A DNA stretch of 64,000 nt, from assembly GCF_900497805.2 (NCBI RefSeq), contig NW_020954599.1, positions 47,251,397 to 47,315,396 on the forward strand, given 5' to 3'. Origin of the DNA: Vombatus ursinus. Its lineage: Eukaryota > Chordata > Mammalia > Diprotodontia > Vombatidae. Positions 43,109-55,364 of this stretch are shown here, piece after piece; within the stretch, counting starts at the first letter, position 1; the number at the start of each line of letters is the position of its first letter. The notes under the pieces were generated by a model that saw only the letters and a program-made list of their open reading frames with translations, was not told the origin of the DNA and did no database searches. The position numbers and the translations under genes are program-made.

Positions 43109-43841
43109 GCATAGTTTCAAATTGCTCTCAAGAATGGTTGGATCAGTTCACAACTCCACCAACCATGCATTAGTGTTCTATTTTTCCCACATCTTCTACA
43201 ACATTTATCATTTTCCTGTTTTGTCATGTTAGCCAGTATGATAGGTGTGATGTGGTACTGAGGTACTCTGAGGAGGACTCTGCAGAGTCATTTTGATTTG
43301 CATTTCTCTAATCAATAGTGATTTAGAGCATTTTTTATGACTATAGATAGCTTTACTTTCTTCATCTGAAAACTGCCTGTTTATATCCTTTATCATTTAT
43401 CAATTGGAGAATGACTTGTTTCCTTATAAATTTGACTCTGTTTTCTATGTAGTTTTTTAAATGAGGCCTGTATCAGAGATATTGGCTCAAAAAATTGTTC
43501 CCCAGCTTTCTACTTCTGTTCTAATCTTGGTTGCATTGTCTTTGTGCAAAAGTTTTTCAATTCAATATAATAAAATCATCAGGTTTGCATTCCATAATGT
43601 TCTCTACCTCTTGTTTGGACATAAATTTTTCCATTCTTCATAATCTGACAGGTAAACTATTCCTTACTCTCCTAGTTTGCTTATAGAATCAGCCTTGATA
43701 TCTACATTATGTAGTCATTTTGACTTTATCTTGGTGTAAGGTGTAAGATTTTGGTCAATGCCTAGTTTCTGTCATCCTATTTTCCAATTTTGACTGCAGT
43801 TTTTGTTAAATAGTGAGTTCTTATCTCAGAAGTTGGAGTCT

Positions 43842-44022
43842 GTTTTTTTGTTTGTTTTTATTTGTTTTTAATTGTGTTTTTTTTTGTGAGACAATCAGGG
43901 TTAAGTGACTTACTCAAGGTCATACAGCTAATAAGTGTCAAATGTCTGAGGACTGATTTGAACTCAGGTCCTCCTGACTCCAAGGCCTAAGCGCTATCCA
44001 CTGCACCACCTAGCTGCCCCCA
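43842..44022 (-). repeat. tRNA-derived SINE, poly(A) type, in L1-B
   Basis: Antisense SINE with T-rich tail (43,842-43,890) to 'caccacctagctgcccc'. The flanks '(a)gttggagtct' (43,831-43,841) and 'acttggagtct' (44,023-44,033) are its target-site duplication. Confidence 0.9.
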
Positions 44023-45170
44023 ACTTGGAGTCTTTGGATTTATCAAACAGTAGATTACTATAGTCATTGACTATTGTGTCTTCTGTAACTAACCTATTGC
44101 ACTGATCTGCCACTTTGTTTCTTAGCGAGTACTAAGTAGTTTTGATGAATTGCTGCTTTATAATACAATTTAAGATTTGGTACAGCTGGGCCACCTTCCC
44201 TTGCTTTCTTTTCATTAATTCCCTTGATATTTTGGATCTTTTGTTCTTCCAGATGAATTATGTTATTTTTTTCTAGTGCTATAAAATAAAATTTTGGTAG
44301 TTTGATTGGTATGGCACTGAATAAGTAATTTAATTTAAATATAATTGTCATTTTTTTATATTAGCTCTGCCTACTCATGAGCAACTGATATTTTTTCCAA
44401 TTATTTAGATCTGGTTTTATTTGTGTGAAAGGGTTTTGCAACTGTGTTCATATAGTTCCTGGGTTTGTTTTAGCAGGTAGACTCTCAAATATTTTATAAT
44501 ATCTACAGTAACTTTAAATGGAATTTCTCTTTCTATCTCTTGCTGTTGGGCTTTTTTAGTAATATGTAGAAATGCCAAAGATTTATGTGGCTTTATTTTA
44601 TAGCCTGCAACTTTTCTGAAGTTGCTTATTATTTCAAGTAATGTTTTACTTGATTCTCTAGGATTCTCTAAGTATACTATCATATCATCTGCAAAGAGTG
44701 ATAGCTTTGTTTCTTCTTTGCCTATTCTAATCTTTTCAATTTCCTTTTTTGCCTTTCTTATTGCTAAAGCTAATGTTTCTTGTACAAGATTGAATTACAG
44801 TGGTGATAATGGACATCATTGTTTCACCCCCGATCTTATTGGAAATGCTTCTAGCTTATCCTCATTACTTATAATGTTTGCTGATGGTTTTAGATAGATG
44901 TTACCTATCATTTTAAGGAAGACTCTATTTGTTCTTATGCTCTCTAGTGTTTTTAATAGGAATGGGTGTTGCTTTTTCTGCTTCTACTGAAATAATCATA
45001 TGATTTCTGTTGGTTTTGCTATTTATATGGTCAATTATGCTGATAGTTTTCCTAATAATGAACCAGCCCTGAATTTCTGGTATAAATCCTACCTTGTCAT
45101 AGTGTATTATCCTTGAGATAAGTTGCTGTAATCTCTTTGGTAATATTTTATTTAAAATTTTTTTGCATCT

Positions 45171-45380
45171 GGGCAGGTAGGTGGAGCAGTGGATAGAGCA
45201 CCAGCCCTGAAGTCAGGAGGACCTAAGTTCAAATCTGACTTCAGACCAAACACTTGACACTTACTGGCTGTGTGACCCTGGGCAAGTCACTTAACCCCAA
45301 TTGCCTAAAAAAAAAATGTAATATTATGTATGTTTACCCTGGACAAGTCACTTAATCCCCATTGCCCAACAACAACAATA
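45171..45380 (+). repeat. SINE with a doubled tail, in L1-B
   Basis: Full SINE body 'gcaggtaggtggagcagtgg', 'agtcaggaggacctaagttc', 'gtgaccctgggcaagtcact', then A10, then a second partial SINE end 'accctggacaagtcacttaa' with a '(caa)n' tail. The host L1 word '...ttgcatct' stands on both sides (to 45,170 and 45,381-45,392), so both ends arrived together. Confidence 0.85.
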
Positions 45381-47459
45381 AAATTTGCATCTATATTCAT
45401 GAAGGAAATTGGTCTATAATTTTCTTTCTCTGTTTTGGCTCTTCCCAGGTTTAGGTATCAGCACCATATTTGTGTCATTAAAAGAATTTGGTAGGAGTCT
45501 TTCTTTGCCTATTTTACCAAATAATTTATGTAGTATTTGAATTAAATGTTTTTTAAATGTTTGATAAAATTCGCTTTTAAATCCATCTGGCCCTGGGGAT
45601 TTTTTTTTTCATTAGGGAATTCAATGATGGCTTGTTCAATTTATTTTTTGTGAAATTGAGTTAATTAAGTGTTTTATTTCTTCTTCTGTTAATCTGGACA
45701 GATTATATTTTTGTAAATATTCTTCCATTTCATTAAGATTGTCAAAGTTATTGACATACAGTTGGGCAAAATAGTCCCTAATTATTGTATTGATTTACTC
45801 TTCATTGGTGGTGGATTCCCCCTTTTTATTTTTGATACTGGTAATTTGATTTTCTTCTTTGTTTTTTATATCAAATTAACCAATGATTTATCTATTTTAT
45901 TGTTTCTTATTCTCATACAAGCAGTTCTTAGTTTTATTTGTTAGTTTAATGTTTTCTTCATTTCAACTTGATTAATCTCTCTTTTGGTTTTCAGAATTTC
46001 TAACTAGGTATTGAATTGGAGATTTTTAAATTGTTCTTTTTCTAGTTTTTTTAGTTGTATGCTCAATTTATTTATCTCCTCTTTCTTTATTTTATTCATG
46101 TAAGCATCGAAAGATATAAAACTTCCCCTAAAAACAGTTTTCCCTGCATCCCATAAGTTTTCATATGTTGTCTCATTATTGTCATTCTCTTGGATAAAGT
46201 TATTGATTGTTTCTATGATTTGTTGTTTGATCCACTCATTCTTTAGAATTAGATGGTTTATTTTCCAGTTAAATTTTTAATCTGTCTTTCCACTGCCCTT
46301 TATAACACATAATTTTTACTGTATCATGATCTAAAAATGATGCATATTTTTGCCTTTCTGCATTGGATTATGAGGTTTTTATGCCCCAGTACAGGGTCAA
46401 TTTTTGTGTAGGTGCCATGTACCACTGAGAAAAAGGTATATTCCTTCCTATACAGATTCATTTTCTCCAGAGGTCTACCATATTTATCTTTTCTAAAATT
46501 CTATTCTCCTCTTTAACTTCTTTCTTGTTTATTCTGTGTTAAGATTTATCTAGTTCAGAGAGGAGGAAGTTGAGGTTCCCCACTAGTATAGTTTTGCTGT
46601 CTATTTCTTCTTGTAACTCCCTAAACTTGTCTAAGAAACTGGATGCTATATCACTTGGTGCATATAGGTTTAGTAATGATATTACTTCATTGTCCATAGT
46701 GCCTTTTAGCAGGATATAGTTTCATTTTTTATCTCTTTTAATTAAATCTATTTTTGCTTTTGCTTTGTCTAATATCAGGATTGCTACCCCTCTTTTTGTT
46801 TCTTCACCTGAAGCGTAATATATATTTTGCTCCAGCCTTTTACTTTGACTCTGTGTGTATCCCTTTGCTTCAGATATGTTCCTTATAAACAATATATTGT
46901 AGGATTATGGTTTTTAATCCACTCTACTATCTGCTTCCATTTTATGGGAGAGTTCATCCCATTCCCATTCACAGTTATGATTACTATCTGTGTCTTTCTC
47001 TCCATTTTATTCCCACTTCCCATTTATGTTTTTCTTTTCTCCCTTTCCCTGCTCACTAGAGTTTTGCTTTTGACCACCACCTCCCTCAAACTGCCTTAAG
47101 CCAAATCTGATGAGAAAAAAGATTTATTCATTCTCTCTCACCTCCCTGCTCTTCCCCTCCATTGTAAAAGCTTTTTCTTGATGCTTTTATGTGAGATAAT
47201 TTACCCCATTCTATCTCTTCCTATCTCCTCCTCCCAGTACAATTCTCTCTCACCCCTTAATTTTATTTTTTACATATCATCCCTTCATATTCAACTCACC
47301 CTGAATCTGCTGTCTATATTTATATATTCGCTCCAACTACCCTAATACTGAGAAAGGTCTCATGAGTTACAAATATCTTTCTATATAGGAATGTAAACAG
47401 TTCAACTTTAATAAGTCTCTTATGATATCTCTTTCCTGTTTACCTTTTCATGCTTCTCT

Positions 47460-48531
47460 TCAGTCGTGTATTTGAAAGTAAAATTTTCTATTCACCTCTG
47501 GTGTTGTGATCAAGAATGCTTGAAAGTCCTCTATTTCATTGAATGTCCATTTTTTCCCCTGAATGATTATACTCACTTTTGCTGGAGAGGTGATTCTTGG
47601 TTGTAATCTTAGCTCCTTTGACCTCCATGATATAATATTCCAAGCCCTTTGATCCCTTAATGTAGAAGCTGCTAAATCTTGTGCCATCCTGATTGTGTTT
47701 CCACAATATTTGAATTGTTTCTTTCTGGCTGCTTGCAATATTTTCTTCTTGACCTGAGAACTCTGCAATTTTACTATAATATTCCTAGGAGTTTTCCTTT
47801 AGGAATCTCTTTCAGGAGGTGATCAGTAGATTCTTTCCATTTCTATTTTACCCTCTGGTTCTAAAATATCAGGGCAGTTTTCCTTGATAATTTCTTGAAA
47901 GATTATATCTAGGTTCTTTTTTTTTGATCATGGTTTTCAGATAAACCAATAATTTTTAAATGATCTCTTCTGGATTTATTTTCCAGGTGAGTTTTTTTTT
48001 TTCAATGAGATTTCACATTGTCTTCTATTTTTTTCATTCTTTTGGTTTTGTTTTACAATTTTTTGATTTCTCAAATAGTTATTAGATTCCATTTGCTCCA
48101 ATCTAATTTTTAAGGAATTATTTTCTGCAGTGAGCTTTTAGATCACCTTTTCCATTTGGTCTATTCTGCTTTTTAAGGCACTCTTCTCCTCATTGGCTTT
48201 TTGGACCTCTTTTGCCATTTGGGTTAGTCCATTTTTAAGGCATTATTTTTTTTCAGTATTTTGGGGTCTCCTTTAGCAAGCTGACTCACTTTTCATGATT
48301 TTCTTGCATTACTCTCATTTCTCTTCCCATTGCTCCTCTACTTCTCTTATTTGCTTTTCAAAATTCTTTTTGAGCTCTTCCATGGTCTGGGACTGATTCT
48401 TATTTTTCTTAGAGCCACTGAAGGTAAGAACTTTGACTTTGTTGTCTTCTGGTGGTATGTTTTGATCTTCTTTGTCACCAAGTAAGATTCTGTAGTCTGA
48501 GTTTTTTTTTTTTTTCCTGCTGTTTGCTCAT
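47460..48531 (-). pseudogene. L1-B ORF1 remnant
   Basis: The ATG (48,529-48,531) opens 'MSKQQEKKKNSD', then the frame is lost and regained. The C-terminal 102 codons (47,460-47,768) are open and show 'KKKILQAARKKQFKYCGNTI', 'AQDLAASTLRDQRAWN' and 'QPRITSPAKVSIIIQGKKWT', the conserved RNA-binding end of ORF1p. It ends 'VNRKFYFQIHD', a few residues longer than the half-L1 ORF1 at 37,132-38,160. Confidence 0.75.
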
Positions 48532-49584
48532 GTTCTCAGCCAATTACTTGGCTTTCAAACTCTTTGTTAAGGAATGGATCTGCTTCCAATGTGGAGGGTG
48601 TACTATCCCAAGCTTCAGGGGTTTTGTGCAATTGTTTTCAGAGGTACTTCTAGGAACCTGTAAATTTTCAGTTCTTCCAAGGTGGTATGATCAAAGGAGA
48701 GGTGTTTACTCCTCTCATGACTGTCTGGTCTATGAGAAGGCAAGTAATATGATATAGGTTATACATGTGTAGTCATGCAAAATGCTTCCATAATAGTCAT
48801 GTTGTGAAATACTAATTATAATTCCCTCCATTCTATCCTGCTCTCCCATGTATTCTATGCTCTACTTAACCCTATCTCTCCTCCAAAGTGTTTGCTTCTG
48901 ATTTTCTTCTGCACTCTTTTCTGCCTTGTAACTGTGAGGAGGATTCCTTCTCCACTGCTGCCACAAGCTCTCCCATGCCAGGACTCCTCCTTGCCCCAGA
49001 ACCTCCACCCAGGACTGTAACCCAGATCTAAGCACTGGCAAAACAAGAGAATCCTGCCTCAGCAACAGCCAAGAGATCTCTGTAGTCCCTCTCTGATCAG
49101 CCACTGGAACCCCCATTGTCTGTGGGCCAAGACCTCCAGAAGCAACTACTGCCACTGAAACTGCTGCCCTGGGGCTGCGCTAGGGCCAGGGCTGTGCAGC
49201 ACTCCTCTCACCTAGGTCTGACAGACCTTTCCCACTGACCTTCTGAGTTGTCTTTGGCATTTGTGGGTTGAGAAGTCTGGAAACCACCACAGCTCCCCTT
49301 GATTCAGTCCCATGAGGGCTGCTCCAGGTTTGCTGGGTCCTGTCTTTGCCAGTGTGGTCCACACTGAATTGTGCTCCTCTCCCAGCCAAGCACAACAGAC
49401 CTTTCCTTTCAGCTTTCCAGGTTTTTTTGGACTGGAAATTTGTTTTTCTCTGTCTTCTTGTGGGTTCTACTGCTTGAGAATTTGTTTAGAGACAATTTTA
49501 CAGATATTTGTAGGAGTTTGGGGGAGAACTCAAGCTAGTCACTGCTTTTACTATGCCATCTCAACTCTGCCCTTTCCCTCTGCC

Positions 49585-50660
49585 CCTCTGCCCCTCCTGA
49601 ATTGTTTTCTTCAATTGGATTTTGTATATCCTTTTCCATTTGGCCCATTTTAATTTTTAAGGAGTTTTGCTCTTCATTGAGTTTTTGTGCCTCCTTTTCC
49701 ATTTAGCCAATTCTACTTTTTAAGGATTTGTTTTCTACAGTCATTTTTTGTCCTTCTTTTTCCCATCTGTGGACTCTCTTGCATATCTCTCATTTTTTCC
49801 CCAAATTTTCCTTCTAACATCTCTTATTTGACTTTTAAAATCCTTCTTGAGGTCTTCCAAGAAGGCCTTTTGGGCTTGAGATCAGTTCATATTCCCCTTT
49901 GAGGTTTTAGATGTTGGTATGTTGACAATGTTGTCCTCTTCTGAATTTGTGTTTTAGTCTTCCCTGTCCCCATAGAAAGAATCTATGGTTATTGTCCATT
50001 TCTTTTTGCTCATGGTATTTGCTATTTCTTGGCTTTTTAAGTTGAGCTCTCCTGCTAGAGCACAATGGGCACTATCCCAAGCTTCTTGTGCTGGAGCCTA
50101 GGACTTGGTCCCGTGCTTTCTGTGCTGTGGCCTCAGATGCTGGCAACTTACCTGGTGCTGAGTTGGGGTAAGCAATACTGAAGCTCTTTAAATTGGGGTG
50201 AGTGGTGTGGCTCCTGTGGCATATCTGTTCACCCTGGCTGCTTTAAATCACTGGAAGGTTTGTCTGCTGGAGGACTCCTGCCTGCTGGCACATGTGATGG
50301 TTTTCCAAGCTTGAGTCTACTGGTTCCACTGCTTGTGCCAAGGTACTTGGGGGGCCCTGGTGTTGGTGCTTGCCTGCTCCACCATCCTGGAGCTCAGGAT
50401 CTTCCCCTGGTTTGATGAGGTGGGACTCCCTGCTAGCTTACTGAGACACATCCCATCCTGTACTACTCCTCTCCCATCAGAACAAGAGGGACCTTTCCAA
50501 TTAATCCCCCATGCTTCCTGGACTACAAGACTGTTGTATCCCATCTTTCTGCTAGCTCCACTGTTCCAGGAGCTTTTTTGGAGTAATACTTTCTGGTATT
50601 TAGAGGTCTGCAAGGGAGTGTGGTGGTGACTTACATCTTTCTTCAACATCTTGGTTCCTG
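49585..50660 (-). mobile_element. L1-C: 5' UTR and start of ORF1, second subfamily
   Basis: Minus strand: 5' end near 50,660 ('ccaagatgttgaagaaagat'), a GC-rich 5' UTR unlike type 1, ORF1 ATG at 50,011-50,013 ('MSKKKWTITIDSFYGDRED'), and a coiled-coil part down to about 49,590, where it stops abruptly 20 bp from the 5' end of L1-B. The rest of this L1 is not in the window. Confidence 0.7.
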
Positions 50661-51947
50661 GAAGCTGTAATCTATAAAGAATTTCTTTGCACATGTGTTG
50701 GAAAATATCTGATATTTCAAAACAGAATTTGATATTATTTTCAATGTGAAGATTTAGGAAATGAGATTAGTTGATTGAGAATTGAGTGTTTTTATTTTTT
50801 TTTAGATTGAAATCTAAGATATGAGATTCTACTGATAGCCCCTCAAGATATTTTTTGGCAGAAATATGGCTTGATCCAAAATAAGCTTTGTGAAACAAGT
50901 AAACAAAACAAACACATGGACTCTAGAACATTTTGCCCTACCTCTTTTCTAAAACTTCTTTTTTTTTTTACTGGTGAATATTTGAAATGTGTAAAAAAGC
51001 AATGAAAATACCCACAGAATGGTGATTTACTTTCTAGACCATTACTTGAGAATTTAAGTTGAAATTACTTGAGGCCACATTGGGTTCATTTCTGATCACT
51101 TAAAATTACAACCAAGCTGTTTCTTTTCACTCCTCTAGCTTCTCTAAGGAGGAGATCAAGTAACCCTACTTTTTTAAGGAAAATCATTTTTAAAAATTAC
51201 CTACTTGCTGAAGAAAATAAGTGCAAATAGCTTAAAGCAGAAAATAAAATTGATGATTATCAGATAGTGCATGATTATCAGCCAGTGCTTGATGCCAGAA
51301 CATGCATACAAAAGGAAAATTCTAGGTAGGTCCTGTCTCCTTTTCTCATTCTGAAAGTAGGCCTTACAATAATCTTGTTTCATAAAGATTTTACACGTAA
51401 ATATCAGGTCCATTATTTCATCAGCACGAGATTTCACATAGCATAGCTACAATTCAAGCCTATATAAACATCCCATTCATTTCTATTGAAATGGGGAATT
51501 CAAAGCAGTATTCACAGTGTTGACAAAGAAAATCAATTCATAATACTTTAAAAGAAAACCAAAAGAGAAAAGAGGCCTTTCTCCCCCACCCCCAAAAAAA
51601 ACCAGTTGTGCTTCTTGACATTTTTCACAACTTCTTCTTCTTCAGTGGTATACAATTTGACTCCAAAAAAAATAAGATTGTAAGGAGCCTTTTCTCCTCA
51701 TTCATAAAGGTAGGTACCCTCCTATGCTTTCCACCTAGATAAATAGAAGTCCCCTGCTATACTTACTGTATTTTGTCTTCACAGTGGAGATTAGCCTGGA
51801 TTAGGGCATAGCTACCTGAACTTTTGAAAATTTGCCCACATATACATGGAGAAATTATTGTAGTTCCTTTCAGTAACTAAAAGGTCTTAACATGGTATTG
51901 ACATCTAGGTTATTCAATCTTGGACTTGATAACACTACTAATTTAAT
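50661..51947. other. Unassigned DNA, no gene seen
   Basis: No open frame of interest and no repeat recognised. Confidence 0.4.
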
Positions 51948-52126
51948 ATGCAGCTAGATGGCTCAATAGTCATTGGTCCTAGAATCAGGAAGACCTGAGT
52001 GAACAAATTTGGCCTCAGATACTGACTAGTTGTGTGACTCTGGGCAGGTCACTTAACCTCTGTTTGTCTAATGCACTGGAGAAGGAAACAGCAAACTACT
52101 TCAGTATCTTTGCCAAGAAAAGCTCA

Positions 52127-53667
52127 TACATGTGGTGTTACAGTAGAACAGGTTAGGTACATAAGACACATTAGTCAATAACTATAGCAATCTACTGTTT
52201 GATAAACCCAAAGACTCCAGATTCTGGGATAATAACTCTCTACCTAACAAAATCTGCTGGGAAAACTGGAAAATAGAATGGCAGAAACTAGGCATAGACT
52301 AACATCTTATACCATATACCAAGATTAAGTCAAAATGGGTACACATTTTAGGCATAAAGGTGATATTATAAGTAAACTAGGAGAGCAAGGAATAGTTTAC
52401 CTATCAGATCTATGGAGAATGGAAAAAAAAATATGACCAAACAAGAAATAGAGAACATTATGAAATGCAAAATGGAAGATTTTGATTACATTAAATTAAA
52501 AAGTTTTGCACATGGTCAGCTAAGTGGCAAAGCAGATAGAGCTATGGCCTTGGAGTCAGAAGGACCTGAGTTCAAATTTGGCCTCAGACACATGACACTT
52601 ACTAGCTGTGTGACCCTGGGCATGTCACTTAACCTAATTGCCTCACTAAAAAACAAAAGCAAAAAAAAAAAGTTTTGCACAAACAAAGCCAATGCGAAGA
52701 AGATTAGAAGGGAAACAAAAAGCTGGGAAACAATTTGTACAGCTAGTGTCTCTGACAAAAACCTCATTTCCAAAATGTATAGAGAAATGAATCAAATCCA
52801 TGGAAATACAAGCTGTTCCCCAATTGATAAATGGTCAAAGGATATGAAGAGGCAGTTTTCAGATGAAGTCATATGAAAAAATACTCTAAATCACTATTGA
52901 TTAGAGAAATGCAAATTAAAATGGCTCTGAGGTAGCACCAAACACCTATCAGATTGGCTAACATGACAAAACAGGAAAATGATAAATGTTGGAAAGATGT
53001 GAGAAAATTGGAACACTAATGCATTGTTGGTGGAGTTGTGAATTGATCCAACCATTCTTGAGAGCAATTTGGAACTATGCCCAAAGGGCTATAAAATTGT
53101 ACATACCATTTGATCTAGCAATACCACTTCTAGATCTCCATCTCAAAGAGATCATAAAAATGGGAAAAGTATCCACATGTACAAAAATATTTATAGCAGC
53201 TCTTTTTGTGGGGACCAAGAATTGGAAATTGAGAGGATGCCCAGCAATTCGGGAAAGGCTGAACAAGTTGTAGTGTATAAATGTAATGGAATACTTTTTG
53301 TTCCATAAGCAGGTAGACTTCAGGAAAACCTGAAAATCCTTGCATGAACTGATGCTGAGTGAAGTGAGCAGAACCAGAAGAACATTGTACGCAGTAACAG
53401 CATCACTGTGTGATGTCCGACTTTGTTAGACTTAGCTCTTCTGAGCAATTCAATGATCTAAGACAATTCCAAAAGATTCATGATGGAAAATGCTATCCAC
53501 ACCCAGAGAAAAAGGCTGTGGAGTCCAAATGCAGATTGAAACATACTATTTTCTCTTTCTTTTGTTGTCTTATGTTTTTTTTTTCTTTTTCATAGTTTTT
53601 TTTCCTTTTGTTCTGATTCTTCTTTCACAATATGACTAATGTGGAACTGTGTTTAAAAAAAAGAAAA
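52127..53667 (+). mobile_element. L1-E: 5'-truncated L1 with ORF2 C-terminus
   Basis: ORF2 pieces: 'MTKQEIENIMKCKMEDFDYI', 'NKANAKKIRRETKSWETI', 'SPIDKWSKDMKRQFS', then the Cys/Trp-rich 'MLERCEKIGTLMHCWWSCEL' and 'NYAQRAIKLYIPFDLAIPLL' with 'TCTKIFIAALFVGTKNWKLR'. The 3' UTR and A-rich end reach 53,667. Flanking repeats 'agaaaagctca' (52,116-52,126) and 'agaaaatctca' (53,668-53,678) are its target-site duplication. Stops and frameshifts are present. Confidence 0.85.
52513..52666 (+). repeat. tRNA-derived SINE, poly(A) type, in L1-E
   Basis: 'cagctaagtggcaaagcaga', 'cttggagtcagaaggacctg', 'agttcaaatttggcctcaga' and 'gctgtgtgaccctgggcatg'. Exact 15-bp repeats 'aaaaagttttgcaca' at 52,498-52,512 and 52,667-52,681 flank it. 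Confidence 0.92.
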
Positions 53668-53730
53668 AGAAAATCTCACAGAGGGTCACGAAGAATCAGA
53701 CATAACTGAACAAAGAAACACTATAGAAAC

Positions 53731-54054
53731 TCATGGGGTTCCTTTATAACCAATTAATAGGAGGATTGAGTTATCACGACATCTTGGCAAAGTATAATGA
53801 TATTAATTCTGTAAATTAATTCATAAATAGATTGGAGCTGTGTTGGCTAGTTTCTAACCTTTTAAAGTAAAGAGAGGGTAGGGCACAAATTTATTCATTT
53901 GTGCCACAAAAAAGACTTGCAAAAGATTTTGCAAATTTGTAGATTTGGCAGAAACAGGCAACGAGACATCATGTAAGTTATTTATTTTATGTTTCTTAAT
54001 TCATCTTAGGGACAGCCATGATATAATAGGGAAAGCATTACCTGAAGTTTAAAA
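53731..54054. other. Unassigned DNA, no gene seen
   Basis: No feature recognised. Confidence 0.4.
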
Positions 54055-54150
54055 AAAATCCTTAGGTTTTAATATTGGCTCTGAAGTTTGCTAGTTGTAT
54101 AACTCTTGGCAAAGTCGCTACATCATTCCAATCCTCTGTTTCTTCGTCTT
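54055..54150 (+). repeat. MIR fragment
   Basis: 'ttggctctgaagtttgctag', 'ttgtataactcttggcaaag' and 'caatcctctgtttcttcgtc' follow MIR order. Confidence 0.5.
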
Positions 54151-54154
54151 GAAG

Positions 54155-54475
54155 ATATGAGTGCCTTCCCCTTCCAGAAAGGAAGTCATCTTTTGCCTCA
54201 TTTCTTACCTAGCCTTGATCATTGAATGGGCATTTCCACTGTCAAACAGAGACCTGGGATAGACCTTAGCTTACAAAGGCCAAGGTCTCCCACTGCATCT
54301 GGGGCCATCACCAGTGGTCCTGATCTGTAGCTTTCCCCTGGTTGCAGAAGAGAGAGTGAGACTAGTGACTTTGTACAACCTTCTCTCACTTGAATCCAAT
54401 TGACTTGCAAGTCATGACATCACCTTCCTGATGTCATGTTCCTTTTTAATAATGCAGGACCAACAACAATGAATG
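54155..54475 (+). repeat. Unnamed repeat, copy 3, (AAC)n-ended
   Basis: The complement of copies 1 and 2: 'ttgcctcatttcttacctag', 'gggatagaccttagcttaca', 'aaggccaaggtctcccactg', 'gagagtgagactagtgactt', 'cttgcaagtcatgacatcac' and the end 'aggaccaacaacaatg'. This copy shows the tail in sense orientation. Confidence 0.6.
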
Positions 54476-54499
54476 AAAGATTAAGATTTGTACTATGTA

Positions 54500-54720
54500 T
54501 CAAACGATAATAGTTATGCTAATAACATTTATATAGAACTTTAAAATGTGCAAATGCTTTACAATTTTTTTCATTTGATTCTCATAACACACCCCCTCAG
54601 AGATAGGTAATATTTTTATCCTCATTTTATAGTTGAGGAAACTAAGTCAAATAGAAGTGATTTTCCCATGGTCATGTAACCACTTCCCAAGGGTGTTGTG
54701 AGAACAGTATTTTGCAAACC
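54500..54720 (-). repeat. MIR/CORE-SINE
   Basis: Antisense MIR: 'tttatatagaactttaaaat', 'catttgattctcataacaca', 'cctcattttatagttgagga', 'gattttcccatggtcatgta'. Confidence 0.7.
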
Positions 54721-55364
54721 TCTAATGTATGATATCAATTGGAGCTTTTGTGAAAGGAATGACTATTTCTATGGTTTTGTTAACAATTACTATGATTCTA
54801 CTGATTTGTTAGTATAAGGTAAATCAATTAAAATGATACATGTCTTGTGAATATAAAATACTGCTGCTAAAATTTTAATATGGGATGTTACATGTCATTA
54901 ATAAAATTAATAATTGTGTATGAAATTAACAGTTAATTGACTATCAAGCTATAAGTCAGAAAGAGCTAGATTCAGTATTCCTGATTCTGACACCTACTAT
55001 CTGTTTGATCATGGACAAGTCACATATGCATCAAGCACCCCATCCTTACCCCTGACTGATGTATTAATTTATAGGAGAATTTTGATGTGCTTGATAAAAG
55101 GATTTCCTTAAACTTCACAATATTGCAGAGTTTTAATCTATTCCTATGCATCTCCCAAACACCATCCCCTCACCTCCATCCAAAAATGTTTTGCACACAA
55201 CAGGTAGTTGATAGATATCTGTTAAGTCGATTTGCATCATAAATAACAACTATGGCATATTCAGAGAATTTCAACATTAAAGCTAAGAATATGTGCACAC
55301 AATGTTAAAACTCACTAATACAGGAAAGCTAAGCTAAATAAGATTTTGTGTTATCACCTCAGCA
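54721..55364. other. Unassigned DNA with a weak SINE remnant
   Basis: 54,945-55,030 ('cagaaagagctagattcagt', 'atcatggacaagtcaca') is a possible decayed tRNA-type SINE. Nothing else seen. Confidence 0.3.

Larger units (their letters stand above)
42869..49567 (-). mobile_element. L1-B, long L1 lacking its 3' end
   Basis: Minus strand: type-1 5' UTR (49,567 to 48,532, with a foreign 3'-UTR piece at 48,727-48,897); ORF1 (48,531 to 47,460); spacer (to about 47,060); endonuclease from about 46,990 ('NGMNSPIKW'-like start); linker; RT with an intact FADD motif (44,684-44,695); and part of the Cys-rich C-terminus to 43,110. It then jumps back to a second copy of the linker (43,108-42,869) and stops inside an L2 fragment. 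The last part of ORF2, the 3' UTR and poly(A) are absent. ORF2 has frameshifts and stops, so it is inactive. Two SINEs are nested in it. Confidence 0.85.
51948..53730 (+). repeat. RTE-tailed SINE split by L1-E
   Basis: Left part (51,948-52,126): 'gcagctagatggctcaatag', 'gcctcagatactgactagtt', 'ctggagaaggaaacagcaaa', 'cagtatctttgcc'. Right part (53,668-53,730): 'gagggtcacgaagaatcaga', 'cataactgaacaaagaaaca'. The pieces join cleanly once the 1.54-kb L1 between them is removed. Confidence 0.8.

Noticed and set aside
42878-47100. Open frames with reverse-transcriptase similarity as host genes
   Set aside because: They are pieces of one decayed L1 ORF2 (L1-B).
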